Assembly (NCBI RefSeq): GCF_024346455.1
Contig: NZ_JAGQCY010000004.1
Coordinates: 124,001-188,000 of the forward strand
Direction of reading: 5' to 3'
From: Cyanobium sp. Aljojuca 7A6
Lineage (GTDB): Bacteria > Cyanobacteriota > Cyanobacteriia > PCC-6307 > Cyanobiaceae
Length of the DNA stretch: 64,000 nucleotides
Shown piece by piece: positions 50,822 to 59,770 of the stretch (the stretch's first letter is position 1; each line of letters starts with the position of its first letter). The translations under genes and the position numbers were made by a program. Below the pieces are notes generated by a model that was not told the DNA's origin, did no database searches, and saw nothing but the letters and a program-made list of their open reading frames with translations.

Positions 50822-52663
50822 TTAGGGGACCTTCCCAGATGGACCCAGGTGCGGGGCCGCAGACAGGCTGACGTCGAGGTGCGCCTCCAGCCAGTGCTGC
50901 AGCACCATCAGGCTCCAGCGCCGGTACCAGGGGGCCAGGTCAATTCCCCGCGGTGTCGAGGGAAGTCGCAGGCCCAGGGGTGAGGCCGGGTCGTCGAGCC
51001 ACAGCTGGAACGGGAAGCGGAACCCCTGCTTGGGGCGGTTGAGGAACCAGCCGGGGAGCTCCGGCAGGCTGTCTGCCAGGAGCTGTTTGCCTTCCGCCAG
51101 CCGCAGGGCGGCGGGGATCGGCGCCAGCCGGCGTTGCAACTGGGCATCCACCAGGGGCAGGCGCAGTTCCAGTCCGGCCGCCATCGCCATCACGTCACTG
51201 TCCGGCAGGAGCTGGTTGCGCAGATAGCGGGTGCCTTCCAGCCAGGCCACCCCTTCACGCCCGCCCGGTGTCTCCCCCCCGGAGGCCACACCGGCCGCAG
51301 CAGCGCCAGTGGAAGCGCAGAGCCCCCAGTGCTCCAGCAGGCGCTCGGTCTCGGTGGGGGAGAACAGGCCCCGGAAACACCCATAGGCCCGCCCCAGGGA
51401 GGCTGGAGCCTCCAGCAGACCCGTGATCCGCTGCAGCCGGGCGCGGCGCCCCTGGGGCAGCCGGTGCAGGATGCAGGCCGCCGCCGGCCCGGCCGGGCCG
51501 ATCCGGCGGCGCCAGCGGCACAGCTTCGGCACCATCCGGAAGCTGGGATAGCCCCCGAACAGTTCATCGCCGCCAAGGCCGGAGAGGGCCACCTTCAGCC
51601 CGTGCTCCCGGGCCAGCCGGGCTACGCACCAGGTGTTGTACCCGTCGATGGAGGGCTGGTCCTGGCTGGCCAGGAAGGAAGGCAGCCACTCCCGGGCCTG
51701 GTCGGCCGTGAGGTTCATGGGCGTGTGATGGGCCCCGAAGTGGCTGGCGATGCGGGCCGCCGGCTCCGACTCGTCGAAGCCGCCCGCCCCTGCCGCCTCA
51801 AACCCGATCGTGAAGGTGTGCAGGCCCCGGGGGGCCAGCGCCAGCAGGGAGGCGGAGTCGAGTCCGGCGCTGAGGAACAGCCCCACCGACACATCGCTCA
51901 CCATGTGGGCGGCCACGGAGTCCTCGAGCGCCGAGCGGGTGAGGGCCACGGCAGCCGCCGCTGTCATGCCGGAGTCGCTGGTGGCGCCGGCGAGGCTCTC
52001 CGGCAGGGCCCCCCATGGATGCACGCTCAGCTCACCCTGTCGCCAGGTGGCGGCGTGGCCACTGGGCAGGCGTTGCACGCCTTGCACCAGGGTGGCGGGC
52101 TCCGGCACCGATCCGGTGGCCAGGTACTGCCCCAGAGCCTCACGATTGAGGCAGGGCCGCTCTGGATCGGCCGCCAGCAGGGCCCGCAGCTCCGAGGCGA
52201 AGGACAAAGAGCCCCCTGGCCCGCTGCGCAGGTAGAGGGGTTTGATGCCATGGGGGTCACGGGCCAGCAGGGCGCTGCGTTCCCGGGTGTCGTACAGGCA
52301 GAAGGCGAACATGCCACGTAACGCCGCCAGCCCGTCCCGGCCCCAGCGGATCAGCCAGGCCAGCAGCACCTCGGTGTCGCCGCTGCCCCGGAAGTGCTGC
52401 CCCTGGGCTTCCAGCCGGCAGCGCAGCTCGGCGTGGTTGTAGATCTCGCCGTTGAACACCAGCTGCCAGCGGCCGCAGGCGGAGGCCATCGGCTGATGGC
52501 CCAGGGGGGAGAGATCCAGAATCGCCAGGCGCCGGTGGACCAGGCAGGCCTCCGCGTCCTGCCAGACGCCGGCGTCATCCGGTCCCCGGTGGGCCAGGCG
52601 TGGGCCGACCCTGGCGGCGAAGGTGTCCGGTTCCCGGCCCAGCTGGCCCGCGATGCCGCACAT
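50822..52663 (-). CDS. Asparagine synthetase (glutamine-hydrolysing), EPS-cluster type
   Basis: 613 residues from ATG 52663, so Cys2 (MCGIAGQLG) is the glutaminase nucleophile. N-terminal Ntn domain: HRGPDDAGVW, VHRRLAILDLS and FNGEIYNHAEL. C-terminal ATP-pyrophosphatase: SVGLFLSAGLDSASLLAL (the usual SGGLDS has Ala for one Gly) and LSGLGGDELFGGYPSF. Enzymes of this type near glycan genes often amidate uronic acids rather than make free asparagine, as WbpS does. The frame is open upstream of 52663 but antisense to the next gene. Substrate is inferred. Confidence 0.9.
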   Translation of the reverse strand: MCGIAGQLGREPDTFAARVGPRLAHRGPDDAGVWQDAEACLVHRRLAILDLSPLGHQPMASACGRWQLVFNGEIYNHAELRCRLEAQGQHFRGSGDTEVLLAWLIRWGRDGLAALRGMFAFCLYDTRERSALLARDPHGIKPLYLRSGPGGSLSFASELRALLAADPERPCLNREALGQYLATGSVPEPATLVQGVQRLPSGHAATWRQGELSVHPWGALPESLAGATSDSGMTAAAAVALTRSALEDSVAAHMVSDVSVGLFLSAGLDSASLLALAPRGLHTFTIGFEAAGAGGFDESEPAARIASHFGAHHTPMNLTADQAREWLPSFLASQDQPSIDGYNTWCVARLAREHGLKVALSGLGGDELFGGYPSFRMVPKLCRWRRRIGPAGPAAACILHRLPQGRRARLQRITGLLEAPASLGRAYGCFRGLFSPTETERLLEHWGLCASTGAAAAGVASGGETPGGREGVAWLEGTRYLRNQLLPDSDVMAMAAGLELRLPLVDAQLQRRLAPIPAALRLAEGKQLLADSLPELPGWFLNRPKQGFRFPFQLWLDDPASPLGLRLPSTPRGIDLAPWYRRWSLMVLQHWLEAHLDVSLSAAPHLGPSGKVP

Positions 52664-52668
52664 CCGCT

Positions 52669-53850
52669 CTAGGCCTCCAGGTGCGCCAGGAAGGTGCGCC
52701 GGGCCGCCTCCGGACTGGCCTGCTCCCGCACCCAGGCCAGGGCCCCGGCGGAGAGGCGTTCTCGGAGGTCCCGATCGGCACAGATGGCCGCGATCGCCGC
52801 CGCCATGGCGGCGGGCTCGCTGGCCACCAGCTGGCCTGTGCAGGCGTCGATCACGTAGTCCTCCGGGCCGCCGCAGCGGGTGCTGACGACAGGAACACCG
52901 CAGGCCATCGCCTCCAAGGCCGCAATGCACAGGCCCTCCTGGTGGGAGGGGATCACGAACAGGTCCAGGCCCTGCAGCAGCTCCGCCAGGGCGCTGGGGC
53001 CAAGGCAGGGGTAACACCGCACCCGTCCTTCGAGTCCCATCGCCGCCAGGGGGCCCTGGAGTCGATGGACGCCCTGCTCACCGGCCAGGACGAGCTGCAC
53101 CGGTCGCCCTTGCGCCACGAGCCGGGCCACGGCCTCCAGCAGCAGGGTGATCTGCTTTCGCGGGTCGGCGTAGCGGCCGGCGAAGCCGATGCGCCAGGGC
53201 ACAAGCCGTTCAGGGGCGGGATGGAAGATGGCGGGATTCACCGGCATGCGCATCACCCCGTCCATGGGACGGCGGGCGATGGCCGCCAGGGCCGTGGCCG
53301 TATAACCGCTCAACGCCAGGATCCGCCCCCGGGGCGCCTGGAGCACCTGGCGCTCCAGGCGCCGCAGCACCGGGCCGTTGAGGGTGCGGTCGAGCAGCCG
53401 CCTCGGCCGGGAAAAGCGTTTGACGCGGTCCACCCGATCGTCCTGCCAGGGGGTCGCCACCCAGGCCAGAAAGGGGATCCCCAGCCTCGTGAAAGGGGTG
53501 GCACAGAGGGGATTGCCCGTGACCGAGAGATGCAGGTCGCAGCCGGCGACCAGTTCCCGCCAGGCCCGCCTTGGTAGGTAGTGGGTGAATTCCAGCTCCG
53601 GCAGCCAGGCCCCAAGGCCGTGGCCCTCGTGGCCTCCGTAGACGCGGCGTTGCATCTGGCCGGGCCGCCGGCCGCTGGCGACGGCATGGAGCGGAACCGA
53701 CAGCTTCGGATGGGTGCTCCAGGGGGCGTACCAGGCGAAGACGGGCTCGATGTCGAGCTCCTCCAGCATCCTGGCGACGCAGGCGGTCATGGCGGGAACA
53801 CCACCATCCACTGGCTCGATGGTGCTGATCAGGGCCCGCGGCCGCCTCAT
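52669..53850 (-). CDS. GT4 glycosyltransferase
   Basis: 393 residues, GT-B fold. N-terminal STIEPVDGGVPAMTACVARM is the acceptor-domain start. C-terminal GT1-type donor domain: VPWRIGFAGRYADPRKQITL, LVLAGEQGVHR and the EX7E region in FVIPSHQEGLCIAALEAMAC, then GVPVVSTRCGGPEDYV. Adds one sugar using a nucleotide donor on the cytosolic face. Its start overlaps the epimerase stop by four bases (ATGA) and its end is five bases before the asparagine synthetase start, so it is translated with both. Confidence 0.9.
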   Translation of the reverse strand: MRRPRALISTIEPVDGGVPAMTACVARMLEELDIEPVFAWYAPWSTHPKLSVPLHAVASGRRPGQMQRRVYGGHEGHGLGAWLPELEFTHYLPRRAWRELVAGCDLHLSVTGNPLCATPFTRLGIPFLAWVATPWQDDRVDRVKRFSRPRRLLDRTLNGPVLRRLERQVLQAPRGRILALSGYTATALAAIARRPMDGVMRMPVNPAIFHPAPERLVPWRIGFAGRYADPRKQITLLLEAVARLVAQGRPVQLVLAGEQGVHRLQGPLAAMGLEGRVRCYPCLGPSALAELLQGLDLFVIPSHQEGLCIAALEAMACGVPVVSTRCGGPEDYVIDACTGQLVASEPAAMAAAIAAICADRDLRERLSAGALAWVREQASPEAARRTFLAHLEA

Positions 53851-54881
53851 TGTTTGAGCCAGCCGAAAAGGTCGCGGTTGTCGCGGACCCAGCGGATCAG
53901 GTGCCGGACGCCCGCATCAACGCTGATCTCCGGTGTCCAGCCCAGCTGCTCGGCGGCCTTGGTGACATCGCAGATGAACACGGGCTGATCGCCGGGTCGG
54001 GACTGGCCGCTGAGGGGGGTGAGCTTGATGGTCAGCTCCTCTTCAAGAAAGCGCAGCAGATCCCGAAGGCAGAGGGTGTTGACGGGGCCACCACCAATGT
54101 TGAAGGCCTGGCCGCTGATCGTGTCGCGATGGTGCCAGGCGGCTTCGTAGGCCCGGGCCAGATCCCGGACGTCAAGCACGTCCCGCGTCTGCCAGCCGTC
54201 GCCGTAGAGGGTGATCGGCCGCTCCAGAAGGGCGGCGATGCTGAACCAGGCCACCCAGCCCTGGTCTTCGATGCCGAATTGCCGGGTGCCGTAGATGCAG
54301 GACTGGCGGAAGGCGCAGGTGTGCAGGTCGTAGATGCGGGCGTAATCGATCGTGTATTGATCTGCGACCCCCTTGGAGCAGCCGTAGGGCGAGTGAAAGT
54401 CAAGGGGCTGGGTCTCGGGTACGCCGGCGGGCAGATCCCGGAAGCGATAGCCATGGGGTGTCATCTCCACCGCCACGGTTTCCATGCCGCCATAGACCTT
54501 GTTGGTGGAGGCGTAGAGCACGAAGCTCTCGGGGGAATGGAGCCTGACGGCCTCCATCACGTTGAACGTGCCCAGGGCGTTGATCTCGAAGTCTTCCCGC
54601 GGGTTGGTGTAAGAGGTGGTGACCGCCACCTGGGCCGCCAGGTGCAGCAGCATCGCGGGTCGCAGGCTGGCCACAACCTCGGCAAGGGCCTCCGCCTGGC
54701 GGATGTCGACCCGATGAAAGACGATGGCGGGATGCTTCTCCAGCAGCCAGCGGAGGTTGTCCTCCGTGCCCCGACGGGACAGGTTGTCGAGGACCACCAC
54801 CTCCCACCCCAGGGAGGCGAAGTGCTGGGCGGCATTGACGCCGATGAAACCGGCGCCGCCGGTGATCAGGATCGAAGGCAT
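53847..54881 (-). CDS. CDP-paratose 2-epimerase-like NAD(P)-dependent epimerase
   Basis: 344 residues. GITGGAGFIGVNAAQHF-like opening (ILITGGAGFIGVN), LDNLSRRGTEDNLRWL, VYGGMETVAVE, SPYGCSKGVADQYTIDYA with the catalytic Tyr-Lys, and QSCIYGTRQFGIEDQGWVAW with DGWQTRDVLDVRDLA. The last two are hallmarks of the RfbE/TyvE branch, which converts CDP-paratose to CDP-tyvelose in Salmonella and Yersinia. Related cyanobacterial enzymes may act on other dideoxy sugars. Its start at ATG 54881 follows a 157-base gap with a possible hairpin (GCCTTCC / GGAAGGC). Confidence 0.88.
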   Translation of the reverse strand: MPSILITGGAGFIGVNAAQHFASLGWEVVVLDNLSRRGTEDNLRWLLEKHPAIVFHRVDIRQAEALAEVVASLRPAMLLHLAAQVAVTTSYTNPREDFEINALGTFNVMEAVRLHSPESFVLYASTNKVYGGMETVAVEMTPHGYRFRDLPAGVPETQPLDFHSPYGCSKGVADQYTIDYARIYDLHTCAFRQSCIYGTRQFGIEDQGWVAWFSIAALLERPITLYGDGWQTRDVLDVRDLARAYEAAWHHRDTISGQAFNIGGGPVNTLCLRDLLRFLEEELTIKLTPLSGQSRPGDQPVFICDVTKAAEQLGWTPEISVDAGVRHLIRWVRDNRDLFGWLKQ

Positions 54882-55038
54882 CGAGATGGGCGAGGCGAGG
54901 GAATCGACGGATACGGCGCGGCAGGCGGGTGAGCCTTCCGATCGCGAAGGGTGTGGCGGAGTGACGGAGCTGGAAGGCCTCCACCAATCAGGGCGGACCT
55001 TAATCCAACATCCACATCCTGCGGAATCGTGCGTCCAA

Positions 55039-55842
55039 TCAAGAAGGTGTCGACAGGCTGGTGTGGTCCTCCAGAAGCATCAGCTGGAGCAGCAGTTCGG
55101 CATACATGCGTTGCTGGGCATAGGCCCAGCCGCGCCAGCCCTCGAGGACACCACCTTTCCAGAGCAGGCAGAACAACAGAGCGGCGATAGGGGCCAGTGG
55201 CGTGTGCTTGCGCAGCCGATCCGTCAGCGACAGCTGTCGGGAGGGAGTGGTGCGCAGTTTGACCGCTTCGATCGCCAGGTAGCGGCCCTGGGAGGCCAGC
55301 CAGCGCTGCAAGGGTTTGCGGTCGTCGTGGAAGATCGGCTGCCGCAGGCGTTGGACCTGGCCCGACAGGTCCATGCGGTGCCCATGGCCGTCGTTGCGGT
55401 AGCGGCCCAGGCCGCGGCGATACAGGCTGATCCGGGGCGGCAGCATGCCGCTGCGCAGGGGATGGCCAGCGATGCAATAACGAAACGGGATGGCGAAGCC
55501 AGCCACCGCCGCGTTGCCAGGATCCCTGATCACCGTCTGGATCTCGCTGGCCAGGGCCGGCGGGATGCGGTAATCCGCATCCAGGCTCAGGACCCAGGGG
55601 GTGGCGATCTGGTCCAGGCCGAAGTTGCATTGCTGCGCAAAGCTGTCGAAGGGGCGATAGAGCACCCGCACCGCAGCATGTTCGGCGAGAATGGCCAGGG
55701 TGGCGTCGCTGCTGCCACTGTCGATCACCAGGATGGAATCCAGCCAGCCCAGATGATCGAGGGTCCGGCCGATGTTGGCCTCTTCGTTGTAGGTCAGGAT
55801 CAGTGCGGTGAGGAGGGCACTGGAAGCCTCTGGCAGGCTCAT
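55039..55842 (-). CDS. GT2 glycosyltransferase, WaaE/KdtX-like
   Basis: 267 residues from ATG 55842; the frame is open beyond this, but ATGA overlap with the polymerase stop fixes the start. LTALILTYNEEANIGRTL, SILVIDSGSSDATL, FAQQCNFGLDQI and LSLDADYRIPPAL form the GT-A site, followed by NDGHGHRMDLSGQ. This resembles the lipopolysaccharide-core glycosyltransferases of the WaaE/KdtX group. A hydrophobic segment (PIAALLFCLLWKGG) near the C-terminus may anchor it. Acceptor unknown; part of the coupled set that continues to 62766. Confidence 0.87.
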   Translation of the reverse strand: MSLPEASSALLTALILTYNEEANIGRTLDHLGWLDSILVIDSGSSDATLAILAEHAAVRVLYRPFDSFAQQCNFGLDQIATPWVLSLDADYRIPPALASEIQTVIRDPGNAAVAGFAIPFRYCIAGHPLRSGMLPPRISLYRRGLGRYRNDGHGHRMDLSGQVQRLRQPIFHDDRKPLQRWLASQGRYLAIEAVKLRTTPSRQLSLTDRLRKHTPLAPIAALLFCLLWKGGVLEGWRGWAYAQQRMYAELLLQLMLLEDHTSLSTPS

Positions 55843-57299
55843 GCCAGGGGCTGGGAGCGTGGCTCCAGGAGCCTCTGCCGTTGCTGGTCTTGGTGCTGTT
55901 GCCACTGAGCCCATTGCTCCTGCTGCTGGGACACCAGGCTGGGAATGGCCAGGAAGGATCCCAGAGACAGACTCATCAAGATCAGTACAAAGGGGTCGCC
56001 ATAGAGCTGGGCCGCCGAGAAGAACGCAGGGACATTGGCAAGGGCGAAGGACATGAGACCCATCAGCAAGGCTGAGGTGGACTGGGGCAGTTGCTTGAGG
56101 AGTCGGAAGTTGCGCAACAGCACCAGGCCCAGCAGCACAAGGATCACCCCAAGAACCACCATGCCCGGGATGCCCAGTTCCAGAATCAATCGCCCTCCTC
56201 CACCTTCGGAGACGAAAGCCACGCTCTGAATCGCATCGCGAGCGGCATTCCTGACGAGGCCGCCTGTGCTGGCGCCTGCCCCCACCCCCATGCCGATGCC
56301 GTCGGAGATTTCGATCGCCCTCAGAGTGGCGCCGATGCCCTGGGAGTCGAAGCGCTCGACCAGATCTTGCTGGATGGTGAGGGATCGATTGGTGTACTCG
56401 CCAAAGTTTTCGCCAAGGTTCTCCGAGAGGAAGAAGGAGTAAAGGGGATAGGAGATCCCTGCCACCCCAAGCACACTGGCGATCACCCGTTCCTTGGAGG
56501 CGGGACTGGCCCTGCGGCTGAAGAGCAGCAAATAGACGGCCACGAACGCCAGGATGAGCACCTGGGCCTTGCGGCGGCCGGTGAGTAGGGTGAGGAAGGC
56601 AAAGCCGGCCGCCATCAGCAGCAGCCCGAACTGGGTAGTGGGCTTCTGGCTGGCGAGGGCCATCGACGCTGCGATGCACGCGGCGGCCGACAGCTGCCAG
56701 GAGGCGATTTCACTGGTTCGCCAGAAACCCGAGGCCCCCTGGGCCGAAAAGCCATGGCGAAAGGTGATCAGCAGACCGTCGCCCACTTCCTTGAGGGTGG
56801 GATGGTCGACCCCCTGGAAACTGATGTAGACGGTAAGCGCCATGACCGCCGAGCCGACAAGATAAAGAGTCAGCAGGCGCTTCAGTACGGGCAGGTTGCA
56901 TCCCACCTGGAAGCCCACCCACAGGCCGAAGGCCGGAGCCAGATAGAAAGCGGCCCCAATGGCGGTGAGCCGGATATCGCCGAAGCGGGCGAAGCTGTTG
57001 AGGCTCTGCAGGGCGATCAGGCTGAAGTAGATCGTCACCCAGCCATCAAATTGCGGCACTGTCCAGAACATGGCTCGCAGGTTGAAGCGCCCCGCCCGCT
57101 CCAGGAGCACTACCCCGCAAAGGGCAAATCCGATCAGCACCAGACCGACCATGTAGCCGGGTTGGTCTGGCGTGATCTTGCGCAGGGGATCCTGAACGAA
57201 ACCGATGATCAGAGTGACCATCAGACCGGTGCGCCAGTCCCCGTCGAGAAGCACGGCGGTGAGCGCCCCGAAGAGCACGATTAGCAAGAAAATGGTCAT
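55839..57299 (-). CDS. Wzy/O-antigen-ligase-like membrane protein
   Basis: 486 residues with about twelve helices and a large extracytoplasmic loop (~270-345) containing FLSENLGENFGEYTNRSL and RFDSQGIGATLRAIEISDG. The layout matches O-antigen polymerase/ligase proteins, which join repeat units or attach them to a lipid. No single catalytic signature is readable, as usual for the family. The C-terminus ends in a Gln-rich tail (WAQWQQHQDQQRQR). Coupled by overlaps to the WaaE-like GT2 and to the following GT4. Probably the polymerase of the polysaccharide made here. Confidence 0.85.
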   Translation of the reverse strand: MTIFLLIVLFGALTAVLLDGDWRTGLMVTLIIGFVQDPLRKITPDQPGYMVGLVLIGFALCGVVLLERAGRFNLRAMFWTVPQFDGWVTIYFSLIALQSLNSFARFGDIRLTAIGAAFYLAPAFGLWVGFQVGCNLPVLKRLLTLYLVGSAVMALTVYISFQGVDHPTLKEVGDGLLITFRHGFSAQGASGFWRTSEIASWQLSAAACIAASMALASQKPTTQFGLLLMAAGFAFLTLLTGRRKAQVLILAFVAVYLLLFSRRASPASKERVIASVLGVAGISYPLYSFFLSENLGENFGEYTNRSLTIQQDLVERFDSQGIGATLRAIEISDGIGMGVGAGASTGGLVRNAARDAIQSVAFVSEGGGGRLILELGIPGMVVLGVILVLLGLVLLRNFRLLKQLPQSTSALLMGLMSFALANVPAFFSAAQLYGDPFVLILMSLSLGSFLAIPSLVSQQQEQWAQWQQHQDQQRQRLLEPRSQPLA

Positions 57300-58474
57300 C
57301 GGCCGGCGGAGGAGGTCAGCACCTGGCGGTAGGCGTCGCGCAGCTGAAGGGCGATCGAGCTCCAGGAAAAATCCATTGTCGCCAGGTTAATGGCGGAAGC
57401 CCGCATTGCCAGGGAAGGCCGCTGCAGTGCCCTGGCCAGGGTCAGGGCCAGAGCTTCCGGGTCACTGGCGCTGACCAGACCAGCTCCGGTGCGGGCCACG
57501 TCGGCGGCGACCGCCACCTCACGGGAAAGGATCACAGGGGTGCCCGTGGCAAGAGCTTCAACCGCTGCAATGCCGAAGTTCTCTGCTGCCGATGGCAGCA
57601 CGTACCAATCGGCCGCCTGCAGGGCCCTCCATTTCGCTTCCCCTTCGACGAATCCCAGCCAGTGACAGCGAACGTCGATCCCCAACGTCCTGGTTTCCTC
57701 CTGAAGGCCGGCAACGTAGCGGGGCTCCCCGTCGCCGGCGATGGCCAGTTCCCAGTTCGCTTCGGGCCGGTGCCGCTGCAGCAGGGCCAGAGCTTCCAGG
57801 AGGTTCTCCAGCTGCTTCTTCGGGTGCAGCCGGGACAGGAACAGAAAGCGGACCGGCGCTGAAGTGTTCGATGAACCCGTCGGCTGGGCTGGGGAGTCGG
57901 GGCCGTGCACCCCCAGGGGCAGCACCAGGTTCGGGGAGGTCAGGCCCAGGGCGGCGGCTTCATCCCGTTCGGCTGCGCTGGTGAAGTGCAGGGCGGCCGC
58001 CCGCTGCAGGTTGCCCCGTTCGATCAGGTGGAGCAGCAGGCGTTTGCGGCCACGGCTCTGGGCCAGGCTCCACGGGCTCAGCTGGCCGATGCTGCGCAGG
58101 ATGTAGGGAACACCGGCCCAGCGGGCCTGGACCATGGCACTGGTGGAGGGAAAGGAGAACAGGGCGTGGACGTGGAGCAGGTCGTACTGCTTCAGGTGCC
58201 TGGCCAGCCACAGACTGAGCCCGGGACTGACGGCAAATTCCCTCAGGGCCGCCACGGGCGGGCTCCAGCGAGCAAAGGCCAGCACCGGCACCCCCTGGTG
58301 CCACTGCCACCGCCCTGTGACCAGATCAGGATGCAGGCTCGGGCCATGGTCGTTGGTGGTGAGGATGGTGGCGTCCACGCCCTGAAGGCGCAGGGCCGCC
58401 ACCATGTCGATCACGGCCCGGCTGGGACCGCCCCGCAGCGGGCTGATCGAGGGGATGACATGCAGGACCCTCAT
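57296..58474 (-). CDS. GT4 glycosyltransferase
   Basis: 392 residues. Typical start VLHVIPSISPLRGGPSRAV with the Gly-rich loop, then LLHVHALFSFPSTSAM, FLFLSRLHPKKQLENLLEAL, LAIAGDGEPRY and the donor-site VLPSAAENFGIAAVEALATG. Closest in feel to EpsD/WcaL-like enzymes. Cytosolic. Start overlaps the next upstream stop by four bases, and its own stop overlaps the polymerase ATG, so it is translated with both. Confidence 0.92.
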   Translation of the reverse strand: MRVLHVIPSISPLRGGPSRAVIDMVAALRLQGVDATILTTNDHGPSLHPDLVTGRWQWHQGVPVLAFARWSPPVAALREFAVSPGLSLWLARHLKQYDLLHVHALFSFPSTSAMVQARWAGVPYILRSIGQLSPWSLAQSRGRKRLLLHLIERGNLQRAAALHFTSAAERDEAAALGLTSPNLVLPLGVHGPDSPAQPTGSSNTSAPVRFLFLSRLHPKKQLENLLEALALLQRHRPEANWELAIAGDGEPRYVAGLQEETRTLGIDVRCHWLGFVEGEAKWRALQAADWYVLPSAAENFGIAAVEALATGTPVILSREVAVAADVARTGAGLVSASDPEALALTLARALQRPSLAMRASAINLATMDFSWSSIALQLRDAYRQVLTSSAGR

Positions 58475-59769
58475 GGCAAGGGGCGAGCCGCCAGGAAGTC
58501 ATCAAACGCAGCGGCCCAGGCCCTGGCCACCCGGGAGGCGGCGTAGGCGCCGATGGCGTCGGGGTTGTGGTGATGGCGGTCCCGATACCAGCCGGCCTGG
58601 CGTTGCAAGGCCACCAGGGCGTTGAAGATGGCCGTGCTGCTCTCGATGTCGCAGTAGAGGCCTTTGTGCAGGTCTTCGAGGATGGCCTGGAGGGGGTTGC
58701 CCGCCGGTCCGGCCACCAAAACCGGGGTGGCGTGGGGGAGGTACTCGAAGAATTTCGAGGGCAGGTTGTCCGTGTGGCGCGGTCCGATCAGAACCAGCAG
58801 GGCATCGGCGGCCTCGGCGAGCTGGTGGGAGCGGTCGTTACTCACCGCGGCATGGACCCTGAAGATGGGGCGCAGGCTGGCGTCAGTGCGGATGGCCGTT
58901 CGGGCCGCTTCGTAGAGGTAGCCGTAGAGAAGGATCCGCAGCGGGCCCTGGCCACTCTTCTGCCAGCGACGCACGGCTTCCAGCAGGGGTTCGATCGGCC
59001 GCCATGGCCCCAGGTTGCCTGGGTGAAACAGGGTCAGTGTGCGGGCCGCGGCGGTTGGCTCCGCGGGGGCCGCCGGGCCTGTCCCGGCCGTTGGCGGGAA
59101 GGCTTCGCCGACCTCGAAGCAGTCCGGCAGGAAGCTGGCTGGGGTGGCTCCCAGCAGGCCCTGCTCCCGGTAGCGCTCGAGGGTGAGGGGCGAGGCGAAC
59201 ACGGCCCCCGTCGCCGCGGTGAGCACGGCCCGCTGGCGCTCGGGGTGGGCCGGGTGAAACAGGCCCTTCTCCCGATGGCCATAGGGGTCGTCATAGATGG
59301 CGATGAAGGGTTTGCCGAGTTGCCTGGCCACGTCCCGGGCCACCTCGAGCACCAGGAAATCCGGGCAGATCCCGGCCACCAGATCGAACGGGATCGTCGC
59401 TGCCGTCTCCAGGGCCGTGGCCCTGAGGCCCCCAAGGGTGTGGCTCTGGGGGGCGTGGCCGATCAGCCGCTCCAACTGGCCATGGATCAGCTGCCGCAGG
59501 CCGAACCACAGGTGGAGCGGGGTGCCGGCCCGGCGGCGGTTCTTGCGGATGGAGCAGCGATGGGAGCGGGAGACCCGCTGGCTGTAGTGGCAGAACCGGT
59601 CCTGGCCGGGGCAGGGCTCCGGTGTGACGGCATCCAGCCGGGGGTCGGGACCGACGACATGGAACTCCCAGCCTGCCGCTGGCAGATGGGGCAGCAGCTT
59701 GGCGTAGCGACGGGCCTGGACGCCGCTGCCCCCCGGGGGTTGCAGAGAGAGGATCAGGGCCTTGGGCAT
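58471..59769 (-). CDS. GT4-like glycosyltransferase, divergent
   Basis: 432 residues of GT-B type. N-terminal ALILSLQPPGGSGVQARRYA is the acceptor-domain loop; DLVAGICPDFLVLEVARDV and AIYDDPYGH follow. The donor half includes LTLFHPGNLGPWRPIEPLLE, RILLYGYLYEA and LLVLIGPRHTDNLPSKFFEY, where the second catalytic-site Glu is less clear than in standard GT4 enzymes. Closest to WcaI-like colanic-acid transferases. Overlaps by four bases with the GT4 downstream; one base separates it from the fused transferase upstream. Confidence 0.85.
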   Translation of the reverse strand: MPKALILSLQPPGGSGVQARRYAKLLPHLPAAGWEFHVVGPDPRLDAVTPEPCPGQDRFCHYSQRVSRSHRCSIRKNRRRAGTPLHLWFGLRQLIHGQLERLIGHAPQSHTLGGLRATALETAATIPFDLVAGICPDFLVLEVARDVARQLGKPFIAIYDDPYGHREKGLFHPAHPERQRAVLTAATGAVFASPLTLERYREQGLLGATPASFLPDCFEVGEAFPPTAGTGPAAPAEPTAAARTLTLFHPGNLGPWRPIEPLLEAVRRWQKSGQGPLRILLYGYLYEAARTAIRTDASLRPIFRVHAAVSNDRSHQLAEAADALLVLIGPRHTDNLPSKFFEYLPHATPVLVAGPAGNPLQAILEDLHKGLYCDIESSTAIFNALVALQRQAGWYRDRHHHNPDAIGAYAASRVARAWAAAFDDFLAARPLP

Positions 59770-59770
59770 G

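Noticed and set aside
52790-52797. HIP1 palindrome GCGATCGC, also at 14282
   Set aside because: Only a couple of copies were noticed; that is not enough to speak of HIP1 enrichment.
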